Part shown: piece by piece, positions 23,214-34,547 of the stretch
How the letters are laid out: every line of letters starts with the position of its first letter
How positions within the stretch are numbered: position 1 is the stretch's first letter
Assembly (NCBI GenBank): GCA_011800805.1
Contig: MPNW01000058.1
Location: forward strand, 22,566-86,565
Direction: 5' to 3'
DNA: 64,000 nucleotides
Origin: Hirudo medicinalis
Lineage: Eukaryota; Annelida; Clitellata; Hirudinida; Hirudinidae
Notes under the pieces: generated by a model
Seen by the model: the letters and a program-made list of their open reading frames with translations, nothing else
The model's database searches: none
What the model was told of the DNA's origin: nothing
Made by a program: the position numbers and the translations under genes

Positions 23214-24494
23214 ATGGAGACTGATTTAGAGGCAATTATTTGCGAACTTTTAGGTATTAAAAAAGATTCAGAAAAGTTAAAACTAGTGATGAATACGCTG
23301 GACAAATTAGGGGTCAGATCTAAGCGAGATTTAAAATATATGAGGAGCGATCATTTCAACGGTATTTTGACAGAAGAGGAGATCGAAAGGATTTCACATC
23401 GTATGTAAATGAAATATGAAATTTACTATTTATTAAAATTCAAATCAGAAATACAGCTACAGTGACTTTCGTAAATTAATGTCATAATGAGACTCATTCA
23501 AGAGAGTTATTTTTCTAGGAACTGTTACAATTAGAGAAGTTGTAGAGGAAATTCTGTCACATGGAAACCAATCCAGAGTTGATAAAGTGACGAGGATCCT
23601 GGAAAGTGGAGGAGCAGGCTCAGCAGAGGATCTGAAATATTTTGACTGGAACAGCCTGAACGAACTGGGAGGATTAACAGAAATGGAGGTTGAGAAGATC
23701 ATGCGATATCTGAAGTCCAGTTAGTGACTGATCACCATGAATTATTAATGTTAAGACATTTGTCTCAAAATTGTTAAATCACTCAGCTTTTTAAACTTGA
23801 GGGCAGCTTAAAGGTGTCTTTAACACTTAAAATTGATGAACTTCTTTAGAAGTAAAACTTTTATTTTTCATTATCTATGTCCATATCACTGAGAAGCACT
23901 TGAGCTGTGATTACTTTGTATGTAATTTGAAAATAGAATTCATTACAGCTTTTCAGTTGATTTGTTTCAGAATACCCGGAAGAGTATGAAGAACATCGGA
24001 TTAAACGAAAAGAGGAATTGAAGCTGAAGAGAGAAACAGAACTTGCAGAATTTAAAGCCAAAACAATAATTGATAGAGTTGGACCGAAAGTAAGGCCAGA
24101 AGAAGATCTTGAAAGAAGGGCTGCCATTCTTAACGTCATGCAATATCTTCGGATCCAATCAGCGGGATTGAAGAGGGAAGAAATCAGCCTTTCGACGGAG
24201 TATTTGTTGTTTCGCAGAGAAAATTTCGTATCTTTCATTGTTTCTTGCTGCTTCCTCATTCTCTTCATCGTTTTGATTTCTTGTGGTTGGGCCATGCATT
24301 TGGCCTTGCTAGTAATCCTTTCAATAATTGCCGCTGTTCTTGGCTTATATACGGCGATTAAGATTTATATGTTTGTGTGCAAGTGGAATCAGAGACAAGA
24401 AAAACTGGAGAAGGTGAGTAGTTCACTTAAAGAAGTTGAATACCAACTTCAAGAGAAGCAGAGGGAGCTGGATCTAATTGACATTTTCCATTAA
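23214..24494 (+). CDS. Tandem-SAM-like membrane protein, copy B
   Basis: Three exons: 23214-23400, 23519-23719, 23971-24494; 303 residues. D1 (ETDLEAIICELLG, then RDLKYMRSDHFNG) lies on exon 1. D2 (SAEDLKYFDWNSLNELGG, then TEMEVEKIMRYL) lies on exon 2. Exon 3 starts YPEEYEEHR, continues with a charged coiled coil, then two transmembrane helices (FVSFIVSCCFLILFIVLIS and LALLVILSIIAAVLGLYTA) with a WAMH turn between, then a C-terminal coiled coil ending ELDLIDIFH. Exon phases (1,1) equal those of copy A, and exons 2 and 3 match copy A in length, so A and B are the most recent pair. An acceptor-like TTGCTTAG stands 5 bases before the ATG, so an upstream non-coding exon or trans-splicing is possible. 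No homologue recognised. Confidence 0.83.
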
Positions 24495-25065
24495 GCATGC
24501 TGTATTTCTAGCCAGGATTCTTTTCTGTATTTGTCCATGCAATTTTGCATTCTGGATTTGTTATTTTGTGTCACATGATTGTGTCTGATTCCACTGAATC
24601 ATTGTTATTTGGATAATTTCTGTGTCATCCACATCTGATTTCAAATTTGTTGTCTTTGTTAACTTGGCTTTAAAATGGATTTTTCTGAAATTGAATATAT
24701 CATCAATCAACTTGATTTGAAATGGATTTTGCTTTAGGGAAAAGCCTAAATAGGATCTAGCGACCATTTAATATTTTTTGGACATTTTTATGTCAAGACT
24801 TCACAAAATTTACAAAAGTTCCATGCAATTTCGTAAATTAAGCAGTAGCGACTGACTTGAGGGTAGACCCTCGTAAAATATCCCAGTTGGTGAAAAAGGC
24901 TCATTTATCAAATCACAAACACACAAAACAGCTTGATATGAACCGAATATATATTTAATATAGATATATTTGTTTAATAATGGTTGCTAACCATTGAGGG
25001 TGATAGCAACGGAAAAATATAGCAAAGCTTACATAAAATGTTACGGCTTGCATTTGTTTTATTAA

Positions 25066-25098
<33 letters not shown>

Positions 25099-25642
25099 GT
25101 TATTATATTTTACACAATTATTATGAGCAATTTTTAAGTTGATATTTCGAGCAAACTTGTATTTCAGTATCTCTGCTCACGACTGGAAATTCCATTCTCT
25201 AAAGAAACGACTGGTCATTTGCAGGGTTAGCAGCTTAATCGTCGATTTTGTTCACAATATTTTTTTGATTTTTTTTTGATTTGTCTTCGATATCGTTCAG
25301 GTTCTGCTTCCAAAATGTCGACAAATTTTGAAGAAATGTATTCATCGCAGGAGTCCAGAGGAGAAAGTTCACAATTCTCATATGTTTAAATACTTAAGTA
25401 GTGTTATTCCATCATAACTACTTAGTTTACGACATAACGTTTATTTCAATAACAACTTCATTATCTTCATTATTTCAATATTAACTTCATTATCACAGCA
25501 TTACTAACCAATGTTAAGAATTTCTAAAGTATTATTATTATTATTATTTTATTTTTATTTTTTTAAATTATTCATAAAGAAAATAAGGCATCATTAGAAA
25601 TTACAAAGCAATCATAATAACTTCATTTGATTGGTCATTCAG
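24495..25642. other. Spacer between copies B and C
   Basis: Contains a TTA microsatellite (25066-25099). I looked for a first-domain (D1) exon for copy C and found none. GGAAATTCC at 25185-25193 is a weak kappaB-like match. Confidence 0.5.
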
Positions 25643-26677
25643 GAATTAAAGAAACACTGCAGAGAATTTTGATTGGTCATCCACCCTCAAGAATAGAACG
25701 TTTAGTCAAGGTCTTCCACAAAGTTGGCTGCGTCTCTGGGGATGATCTAAAATATTTTGATCGGGAGGCACTGATTGAGTTGCAAACTTTGGAGGGCATT
25801 GAGATTGTCAAGATCATGACCTTCATTAGCAGAAGTATGCTATGTTACTTGCTACTCGATAAATATGTATCAATTATCAGGATTAAATAAGGTAGTTCAC
25901 ATTCAGAATCATTTGTTTTAGACACAAAATTACTGATTGGATATTATTCAAAAACATGTGAGCTTAAGGCTTGCAATTTTCTGGTGTTGATTATTATATC
26001 ACACTGCAAAAAAGCACATTCATAGCATCAAAGTCCAAACATGGCACCACCAATGAAATGAAATTAGTTCAAGTCCATTTTTTCAGATTATCCCGAAGAA
26101 TATGAAGAACACAAAAGGAAGCAAAATGAGATGAGTAAACTCAAACATGAAATTAAACAAATTGAGAAGGCCACTGAATTCCACAATAAAAAATCTGATC
26201 TCCAGAGAGAGGAGGCAATGATCAGGCAGCAGTTTGAAGAGAGGAAGGAAATCATGGATGACATCTCAAGACTGACGGGAGAATACGTGGCCCTGAACAA
26301 CAAAAAATTTAAAGGTTCATTCATTAACAATCTCGTTGTCTTTGAAAAATTCGGATGCTCGGAGTAAAGCAACTCGTATCGACCTCTCGCAAATAATGCC
26401 TTTCGAGTACTTCTTGATTTGTAACACTATTCTATCAGAATGACTTATGAGTTGGTTGACATTAGTTGCTTTTATGTGTTTTATTTTTCATTAAAACAGA
26501 CCAATTGCCCAATGTTGATCACTTTCAGATTGTCTAAAGGGTAAGAAAACATTGGAAGAGATTAGCAAGTTTATGAAAAGAAAGGATGATTCAAAAAAAT
26601 TGCTGGGGAAAGTTGAAGCCAGGAATTTAGAGTTGGACAGGAAAGAGGTACAACTGGGAAGATTTTTAAAGGAATGA
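25643..26677 (+). CDS. SAM-like family, copy C (probably incomplete)
   Basis: Exons 25643-25834, 26087-26314 and 26529-26677. The first is a clear D2-type domain (GDDLKYFDREALIELQTLEG, then IEIVKIM). The second has the junction YPEEYEEHKRKQ and a long coiled coil. The third adds ISKFMKRKDDSKKLLGKV and stops at 26675-26677. If the donor at 26314 is not used, exon 2 reads on to a stop at 26367. No D1 exon and no membrane segment are found; the first visible exon begins in phase 1, so an upstream exon is required. It is either a truncated, soluble family member or a decaying copy. Confidence 0.6.
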
Positions 26678-26812
26678 AGGGATACTCAGTTTCTTTCAAT
26701 CCATTCCATCATGATATTTTTACGTTCTTCATGTTTACTTTTGTCTCAAAAGTAGTGCTCAAGCAATACATTCAGATTGAATAACCACTTTGTTAATTGG
26801 TGTTCTACATCA

Positions 26813-26843
<31 letters not shown>

Positions 26844-27461
26844 GTAATGATAATGGTAATGATAATGGTAATAATAATAATAATAATAACAATAACAATA
26901 GCAATAATAATAGTAATAATAATAATAATAATAATAATAGTCTCATGCTTTCCATGTCGGTAATTAATAACAAATAAACAATTAATAATAACAATAATAG
27001 TTCCGATACACGATATGTTAATTCCTGTGGAGCCATACGCCTTGCTTCCATTGTCCTGGCTTCAGGTATGTCGTCCTTAAGAGATGGTTCAATCCTCATG
27101 TGACCATAAGTTCATTGATCCAGTAACAGAAAGCAATCAAAAGCCAATGCAAAGTGTAAATCGACAGTTGCTTCATTTGAACGCTTTAAGAACGTTACTT
27201 AAAGAAAAAAACTTCATAATTGTAAACAAAATAGCTTTCATGCTTATTTCAAATGCTACCATTTGCTCTACGGAATCCTGTAAAACAGAGTTTTTAAAAA
27301 AAACTCGGATTAAATTAAAGTATTTAAATTTGATTTCAAATAAGTTTTATAAATTTTGTAAATATATTAATAACAAACACGACCTGACCCATTTAAAGCA
27401 GATGATGTAGGAAAATTCCCCGCGTAAAAACCAGTGAATTGACAAAATAAACGTTAGTTCA
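26678..27461. other. Spacer between copies C and D
   Basis: Apart from the AAT repeat there is one Lys-rich open frame (27084-27410) without domain or splice support. GGAAAATTCCCC at 27410-27421, 40 bp before the copy D ATG, is a kappaB-like motif on the minus strand. Confidence 0.5.
26816..26940. repeat. AAT microsatellite
   Basis: AAT units with GGT and AAC interruptions. Open frames on both strands here (poly-Asn, poly-Leu) are repeat translations. Confidence 0.95.
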
Positions 27462-28709
27462 ATGGATAATAATTTAAAGTCACTGATTGGTGAGGTTTTA
27501 AATGTGGATGAAGATTCAGAGAGGTTGGAGAAGGTGATGAACATTCTGGAAGAGCATGGAATTAAAATCGAAGACGACCTGAAATATCTGAACAGGGATG
27601 ATTTCGGAGGGGAATTAACGGATGAAGAGTTCAAACTGATATCAAACCGTGAGTTTTAATTTTTAAACGAAATTTTAATTTAATCGTAACTTGAATTAAG
27701 AAAATCTTGAAGAGATAACTCCGCACATTTCTCTTTGATTGCATTGTCAGGGTCGCAGCCGCCGAGTGAGGGGGCAATGGCCAGAGGCCTAGCAATTTTT
27801 TTTAGGAGTTTTGAAATATTACAATTTTATAATCAAGACCTTTTTCTGTCGGCGGCCATGTGCATTGTACAAATTTAAGTTACTGCAAATAATTTTTTTT
27901 ATAATTTACATTTTGAAGCCATTCTCAGGATGTCCATAGCTGAAGCACTTGATTACATTTTGAAACATCCTCAGCCAAACGTAATCGAGCGTTTTAGGGA
28001 GAATGGCTGTTCAACAGCTTATGATTTGAAGTACTTTGACTGGTGTGCTCTGAAAGAACTGAAGTGTCTATCAGAGATGCATATAAAGAAAATCATGAGA
28101 TTCATCGAAGAACGTAATGTTGCCATAAATTATAATATAATTTTGTTGTGCTTAAAGCAGCTGGAGAATGCATCTTCAGAAATTTGTAAAAGTAAAGATT
28201 TGTATTAAAAGTACTTTAAGCATTTATTTTATTATTAAAGTAACTATTGCTACAGTTATTTTATTACCAGCATATTTTTTTTTAAGATTTCCCAGAAGAA
28301 TATAATGAACATAAGTCTAGAAAGTCTGAAAAAGATCACTTGGAGCGAGAACTCGATTTGCTGGATTTTCAGGCATCTCTTGAAAAGGAATCCCAACACT
28401 TCAGGGACACAATCGATGAAACACTCGAGAACCAACATCAAGTATTAGAGGACACACCACAAACTTTCAATGAAACCCCGAGGTCAGAAGAAGCCAGCCA
28501 TTTGCCAAATGGAGTCCTACAGTTTATTTTACCCGCCATTGTCCACATGTTATTCAACATTATTAAAGGAGAGTGAGTTTCAATTAAAATCATTCTTCAC
28601 AAGTTGGTCAAGCAATGTGATTTGACTGTTTGTGTTGCAATTGAACAATGGCCTTTATATTTCCAGGTCTGGAGAAAATATCACATTTCGAGACATAGAG
28701 CTTGATTGA
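27462..28709 (+). CDS. Tandem-SAM-like protein with short tail, copy D
   Basis: Four exons: 27462-27648, 27919-28113, 28287-28572, 28667-28709; 236 residues with all phases consistent. D1 (LKSLIGEVLNVDEDSERLEK, then DDLKYLNRDDFGG) is followed by D2 (ERFRENGCSTAYDLKYFDW, then LKCLSEMHIKKIMRF), the domain in the array that looks most SAM-like. The junction reads FPEEYNEHKSRK. The tail is shorter than in A and B: one coiled coil, an acidic linker, then a single hydrophobic segment (VLQFILPAIVHMLFNIIKG), consistent with a C-terminal membrane anchor. The D2 acceptor is set at 27918, because the stronger AG nearby would put a stop in frame. The short last exon is supported by a strong GTGAGT donor. 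Confidence 0.78.
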
Positions 28710-29796
28710 TCGTATACCTCGGTCCAATTTTCATGCATTCACTATCTTTAAATACTTTTATATTAAACTCGCCTTTTTTGTACAAATTGGAACTATAGAC
28801 TCTATTTTTAATTGGGAATTATTTCATGGATCTTCTGTTTAAACTCCAGAAAAAGTTATATTCTATTAATTTACAAATTATTGATATTAATATTTTTAAA
28901 TACAACAATCCATGTGACTTTTATAAATGTTTTACGTGGCAGACACAAACGTGTAACAACAATACAAATATTTGAATAAAAGTAGATAAATTACAACAAG
29001 TCTAAGATTTAATGAGGCCTAAATTATTGCAAATCACGAGTAAGTTTGAGGTCAGCTTGGAGACCACGAACTGAAATGTTTATGAAAAACTGAGTTATGT
29101 AATCGTTGGACGAACCACAACGAGAGTGCCAGCTTGTTGGACTTTTTTTTAAAGCCGTGGTCACATTGATGATATTGCTTAGGTATCTTCCTCTAGTGTC
29201 CTTCGGATGGAGCTTTACAAATTGACTAATAAATATATGTCCGTTAATGTGCTATTGCCCATCTGAATTCACTTAGATGGATTCAATACAATCTATTTGG
29301 TTGCATTTATTTAGATTAGGAACTTAATTATAATAAACCCAAATCGAATCCACATATGGAAGATCACAATAATTGGAATTAATTGTACATTCAGAACGAT
29401 TAGAAAAATTTGGTAAGACAGTGATATTTGCTGGTGAATGCACTGCGCTTATTGTGATTCTAGCTGACAAAAAGTTTATAATTTATTTATTTGTTTTAAA
29501 TTTATAAATGTATTTTTTAATTTAAAAAAAATCGTAAATGGATTATCAAATTTTTTTTCCACCTCAATGTAAAAACCACATGAGTCTTCGTAATGATCTG
29601 ATTACAGGGTTTTCCAGGCAGACTTCTTCGTCACAACTTTCAAGTATAGTTTTGCTTGGTTGGAATCTTATTATAATTAATATTTGACGTGACAAATTAA
29701 TTAGATTACATAATTTTATAAATTAAATCTGGTTAATAACATTAATGTTACTTTTGTTTGGTAATTGCATCAAATATTAATTTTATAGAGACTGCC
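28710..29796. other. Spacer between copies D and E
   Basis: AT-rich; no exon seen. A Rel-like GGGTTTTCC lies at 29607-29615, in a context resembling the copy B and F elements. Confidence 0.5.
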
Positions 29797-31661
29797 ATGA
29801 AGAATGAATTGCAAGCATTGGTTTGTAAGATTCTCGGCGAAACACAATATTCGGCGAGAACAGAAAAGTTACTGGCTTGTTTAAGTGACAATGGAGTTAA
29901 AAACGTCGGTGATCTGGAGTATCTGGATAAAGAGTTTTTGGAGAATTTGGGTATATTGTCCAACAATGAAATAGATGCAATTCTAAACAGTTAGTATCGT
30001 GAACTTCGTGCAACTGCACCAAATCCTAGCGCCCTACAATTTTGCAGAAATAACGAGAATGACTTTGGAAGGTGCCTTGGAAGTCATTTTCAAAGGAAGA
30101 GGCAGCAGAATGGAAAGAGTTCGGGAGGTTCGTGATTGCCTCAAAAGCTGTGGTGCTGAAAGAGCAGAGGATTTGAAATATTTTGACTGGGGATCTTTAA
30201 AAAATACAAATATTTTGTCAGAGATGGAGATAGAAAAGATTATGCTCTTTGTGAGGACATGTAAGCCTTTTTTTCTAATTTGTCCGAACACAAACATAGA
30301 AACATGCTATTTGTTAAATCTATTATTTGCACAACCTTAGTAGTAAGAAGCAAACCTTGATATAATATTCAACACATAACATGTTATATTCCTATTGTTA
30401 TTAAAACATTTTCTTAAAGTTCACCTCATGGCATTTTGGATATATCTTAAACATTAAGAAAAATGTCATGAGATACAATTACATCACTGGTTATGAATAT
30501 TTGATTTGAACCTATACATATATTGAGTAGTCTGCCATGGTGCTAAGTGAGACAAAACTTACAATGATCTTGCTTTGTCAATACTCACAATGTTGTAATC
30601 AATTTTCTGTGATAAAAGTATCATAAATATAGATTATAAATTCTCTCGCCTCAACTAAATAGTTGATTTTAAGATTTCCCAGATGAATATAAGGAACACA
30701 AAACAAAAAAGATCGAGGCCGATCGCTTGGCTCGTGAGATCGACTTGATCAGGCAAAAAAATGAGTCCGAAACACTTCTGGCCAAAATGAGGAACAAAAC
30801 TCAAGATCCAACTTTCAGACCTAAATTTTTGAATGTCCACAAAGAGGTAAATGGTCCCCAATCAGAGGATGAACGAAGAGAACCACTCAGAAATGTTCGA
30901 CATGAAGAATATGATTTTAATCAGTTATTAACTCTGCTATTCAACATTTTTATTATGCTATGGTTGATATTTAAAAGATTTGCCAAGCCTTTGGAGCATG
31001 GTGAGTTTAAAACTAAAAATAATTGTAGCCATTTGAACTTTATAGTGTGTAAATAATACTAAATATATACTTTATAGTATATAAATAATATTAAATATAT
31101 ACTTTATGCATGACTACTATTATTGAACTATTACTATTATCAAAGGACTCCACTTATTCACAAGATTAATATTATTAATCTTAATACTTATTATTAATAA
31201 ATTACTAATATTATAATATAATATTAATATTTAAGCTGTAAAGTCCATTGCATTTCTGCTCATTGGATTCATCTTTTCAATGCTGGAACTTATAATTGGT
31301 CCAACTGCAATAGGTGGGTTGAGTCTGTACATTCTTGATAGTTGATATAAAATATTGCTATATTTTCTATGCTAGTTATCAGGGATGTTTTCATTTTTTT
31401 GGAAAGAACACTTTTAGATTGCTAGGCCTTTAGGGATGTGGCGAGGTTCATTTCGGCTCCACAATAGCAGTTCACATTAATTATTGAACTTGATTTAAGG
31501 CCACAGAATATTATTATATGTGTGCTGTCAATTAATTAACTGATTGATGATTAATTAACTGAATTAATTGATGTCATTTTTTTTTACTATCATTGTTTCA
31601 TTATATTAAAGAGAGTTCTTATTTTTCAGGACTAAGGAGAACAATTTTAGGACTTACCTAG
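29797..31661 (+). CDS. Tandem-SAM-like membrane protein, copy E
   Basis: Five exons: 29797-29989, 30048-30260, 30674-31000, 31236-31313, 31630-31661; 280 residues, with phases agreeing. D1 (NELQALVCKILGE, then GDLEYLDKEFLENLGILS) and D2 (RAEDLKYFDWGSLKN, then SEMEIEKIMLF) precede the junction FPDEYKEHKTKK, a charged stretch and two hydrophobic segments (LLTLLFNIFIMLWLIF and SIAFLLIGFIFSMLELIIG) on separate exons, then a short tail ending RTILGLT. The hairpin topology is like A and B, but the loop and intron layout differ and the C-terminal coiled coil is absent. D1 exon length (193) equals that of copy F, so E and F form a second pair. An acceptor (TTTTATAG) precedes the ATG by 8 bases. Confidence 0.78.
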
Positions 31662-32130
31662 GATTACACCATGTCAGAAATTATTTATAACTTGAAAGTT
31701 GAGGTTCAAAATATTTTATAAAGATGTCTTTATTAGATATAATATTATTATTTTATTCCCTTATAATATTTTAATCACTTGGACATCATATAATCTTTAT
31801 GGCATTTATTGATGGCATTCCCTTACATTGAAAATTGTAGTAGGAATCATGTTTATAAAAGTAACCATTGGTTTATTATTAATGGTTTATTGTTACTGGT
31901 TTATTATTAATGGCTTACTAAATAAAAGCTTCCAAGACTTAGAAGTGAAATTTTGTTTACATCCTCTCCAAATAAGCTAAAAAATCAGTTTATTCCAAGT
32001 TTTGTGAATAGTTGCTACACAACATAATATTATTATTCTCAATGGCTGAAGGAATAGATCTTTGCCTTTCCCCATCCTGCTGCTCTTTCCTGGCCATGCA
32101 TTCCATGGGAGCCAACAACGTTGCTTAGTC

Positions 32131-32337
32131 ATGTCGCACTTCCAACATGTAATACCCGAATATACCCCTGCTGGCCGTAGCCAAAAATTAATGTCTGGTT
32201 CAGTGAGTGTCTATCGGTACGAAGAAGACATCATGCCTCGTCGCGTCATTGATGACCTTTACACAAAAAGTAACCGCGCCGATCAGTCGAGAGATGAACA
32301 GTTGAACAGGAGGAAGAATACGAAATTAACATCGTGA
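32131..32337 (+). CDS. Orphan small open frame, uncertain
   Basis: A 68-codon frame from an ATG, mixed in composition and not repeat-derived (YTPAGRSQKLMSGSVSVYRY, then EEDIMPRRVIDDLYTKS). It is unlike the SAM-like genes around it and I do not recognise it. It could be an exon, a small gene, a remnant of an inserted cDNA, or chance. Confidence 0.25.
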   Translation: MSHFQHVIPEYTPAGRSQKLMSGSVSVYRYEEDIMPRRVIDDLYTKSNRADQSRDEQLNRRKNTKLTS

Positions 32338-32878
32338 TTGAGATACTTTTGAGGATGAGCGTTTTATTGCATAGACTTAATAGTTATATAATTTTTCAGC
32401 TATAAGCACTGCTTAAAGCTTTGTTTGTGGTTGCTTGAATCTTTTAGAACCTTTAAAATCTTTAATATACTAAATAGTTTGTAAACAAACATAAATATCC
32501 GCTATATTTTCCCTTTCGTTAAGTTTTATGGCAAAAAAAATTAATTTTTTGATTTAATGATTACAAAAAATCTTAAAATTGAACGGTGAATCTATCGAAA
32601 ATTAGCCATGGCTAAGGGAGAAGATTAGTAAATTTCAGTAACTTATTAACTAAAGTATTCAGAAAATATTTTATAAATTTCCCTCCTTATCTGGGGGGTT
32701 TGGTCTAGGCTCGGCTCTTGGTCCATTTAATTAATTAGGGAGAAAATCAGAGAAATGTTAAAATGTATGACCATTCCATCGAACAAAAAAATCCGTATCA
32801 ATCTTAAATCTTTTTCATATTTTAATAAGTAATTGTTTTCATTTATTCAAATGTTTGCAGATTGCGCAGATATCATCA

Positions 32879-32895
32879 TGAGTCAGGGATTTTCC
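32879..32895 (+). promoter_or_regulatory. AP-1 plus Rel/kappaB-like composite, copy F
   Basis: TGAGTCAGGGATTTTCC: AP-1 heptamer abutting a perfect 10-bp kappaB match, the same arrangement and strand as in front of copy B. It lies 448 bp before the copy F ATG; an acceptor just before that ATG suggests a 5' UTR intron, so the element could still be promoter-proximal. Confidence 0.4.
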
Positions 32896-33343
32896 AGAAT
32901 CGCTGTTCCTTGACTTTGTGCTTATATTACTAAGTTCGTTTTGTTTTAATTCACTTTCGTTGACCTCGGTTCTTTCTTGTAATAAAGTAGCTTCCTAATA
33001 TTTTCCTATTACAAGTTAAGATTTTTTTTTTAAATATTTGATCGGCTCGATAAAGTAATTTGTCGATCAAAACTGTAATGCAATTGGAAGTGCAGTAATA
33101 ATTTCATTAAAATTAATTTAACAAACTTCACATTAAAGACAATCGATTTTCTTGTGAAGTGTAATTCCAATACTCATCTGTAAATCTCTTTATTAAAGAT
33201 GAACGTTTATCTGTTCCATTTGTGTTACCTTAATTATTCTTCTGTTAGTGATCTATAAATTATCTGAGTTATGTTGAAGGTACTTTCAATTATCTGTAAT
33301 AAAAATCTAAGTTAACGTGCTATATAATTTTGCAGATATTACA

Positions 33344-34547
33344 ATGAATGAAGACTTGCAAGCATTAATCTGCAACATTCTCAATGAATCAAAAGATTCA
33401 GAAAGAGTGGAAAAGTTACTAGATTTTCTTACACGGAGTGGAGTCAAAAATGTTGATGATTTGTCATATGTGGATAAAAATTCATTGAGAAGCCTTGGCA
33501 TATTATCCAGTGATGAAAATGAGAAAATTCTCAACAGTTAGAAATTTTTTAAATTTCTTTGAGAAAAAAAAACTGATTGCTAATGCTTGAAGATATTTTT
33601 AAAATGTTCAGAAACATGGAGGATGAAATTGGATGAGGCTTTACAAGAAATTTTTAAAGGAGGAAAAGAGGAAAAAATTCAAGTAATTCATGAATGTCTC
33701 CAAAAAGGTGGAACCGTAATTGCTGAAGATTTAAAATATTTTGACTGGGAATCTCTGAGAGACATGAAGGTCTTGTCTGATATGGATATAGAAAAAATTA
33801 TGCTCTTTTCGAAGAACAGTATGAAGTTGTGTTAAATTTATTTATAAATAATTCTTAATCAATAATTTTGAAACAGTTATTGATTGAATACTGATTTACT
33901 ACTAATTACTAAGGATTTAATATTTTTGGGAAGCTAGAAGCTTAATTTGACAGATTCTGTTCTTAATATTTAAAATTCACCACAGGAATGCTGCAACAAT
34001 ATTTTAGAATGTATTAGAAATACATAATATAACATAAATAATACATAAACTTTTGTAAGGTTCACAAATTATTAACTTTGATGCAGATTTTCCAGAGGAA
34101 TATGAAGAACATAAAGATAAATATGACAAGCAAAAGAAGCTCCGGATGGAAACAGAACTTGCTGTAAAAAGAGCTGAGGGAGAATCTGAAATTTTGAAAT
34201 TGAAAACTCTTGGTTTTGATAAAAAAATTGAATTTAATGACAGTTCCCAAGAAAGTGGAGTAAAGGGGGAGAAAGAAGACAAAATTCCAATACATTCTGT
34301 TGGAACAGGTTCTTCCAAGAATAGAAAGCATGAAGATAGATCTGGACCTGCTAGACCATCGTTCATTGAAAGTTACAAGAATCATTTGAAGAAGTACATG
34401 GTTACAATGCTGATCACTCTTGCTTCGTCGTATGGCATATCTCGAATCTTTGCCTACAAAACCAGTTTTCAAGTCCGTGTCTCGATGGTGCTTGCGGGAG
34501 ACTTCATGCTTTTTTGTTTAGAACGTTACTGTACAAGATGTTCTTAA
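33344..34547 (+). CDS. Tandem-SAM-like protein, copy F
   Basis: Three exons: 33344-33536, 33612-33818, 34087-34547; 286 residues. D1 (NEDLQALICNILNESKDSE, then DDLSYVDKNSLRSLGILS) and D2 (IAEDLKYFDWESLRDMK, then SDMDIEKIMLF) are followed by the junction FPEEYEEHKDKYDK and a long charged, partly disordered linker rich in K, E and S. The C-terminus has moderately hydrophobic segments (YMVTMLITLASSYGISRIF and VRVSMVLAGDFMLFCL), weaker than the hairpins of A and B. It is the last copy; the next gene to the right is NUP98 in the opposite orientation. Function unknown. Confidence 0.8.

Larger units (their letters stand above)
31662..33343. other. Spacer between copies E and F
   Basis: AT-rich. Holds an isolated 68-codon frame (32131-32337) and the copy F upstream element, both listed separately; otherwise nothing seen. 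Confidence 0.5.

Noticed and set aside
26746..27099. Poly-Leu / poly-Asn open frames
   Set aside because: Translations of the AAT microsatellite.
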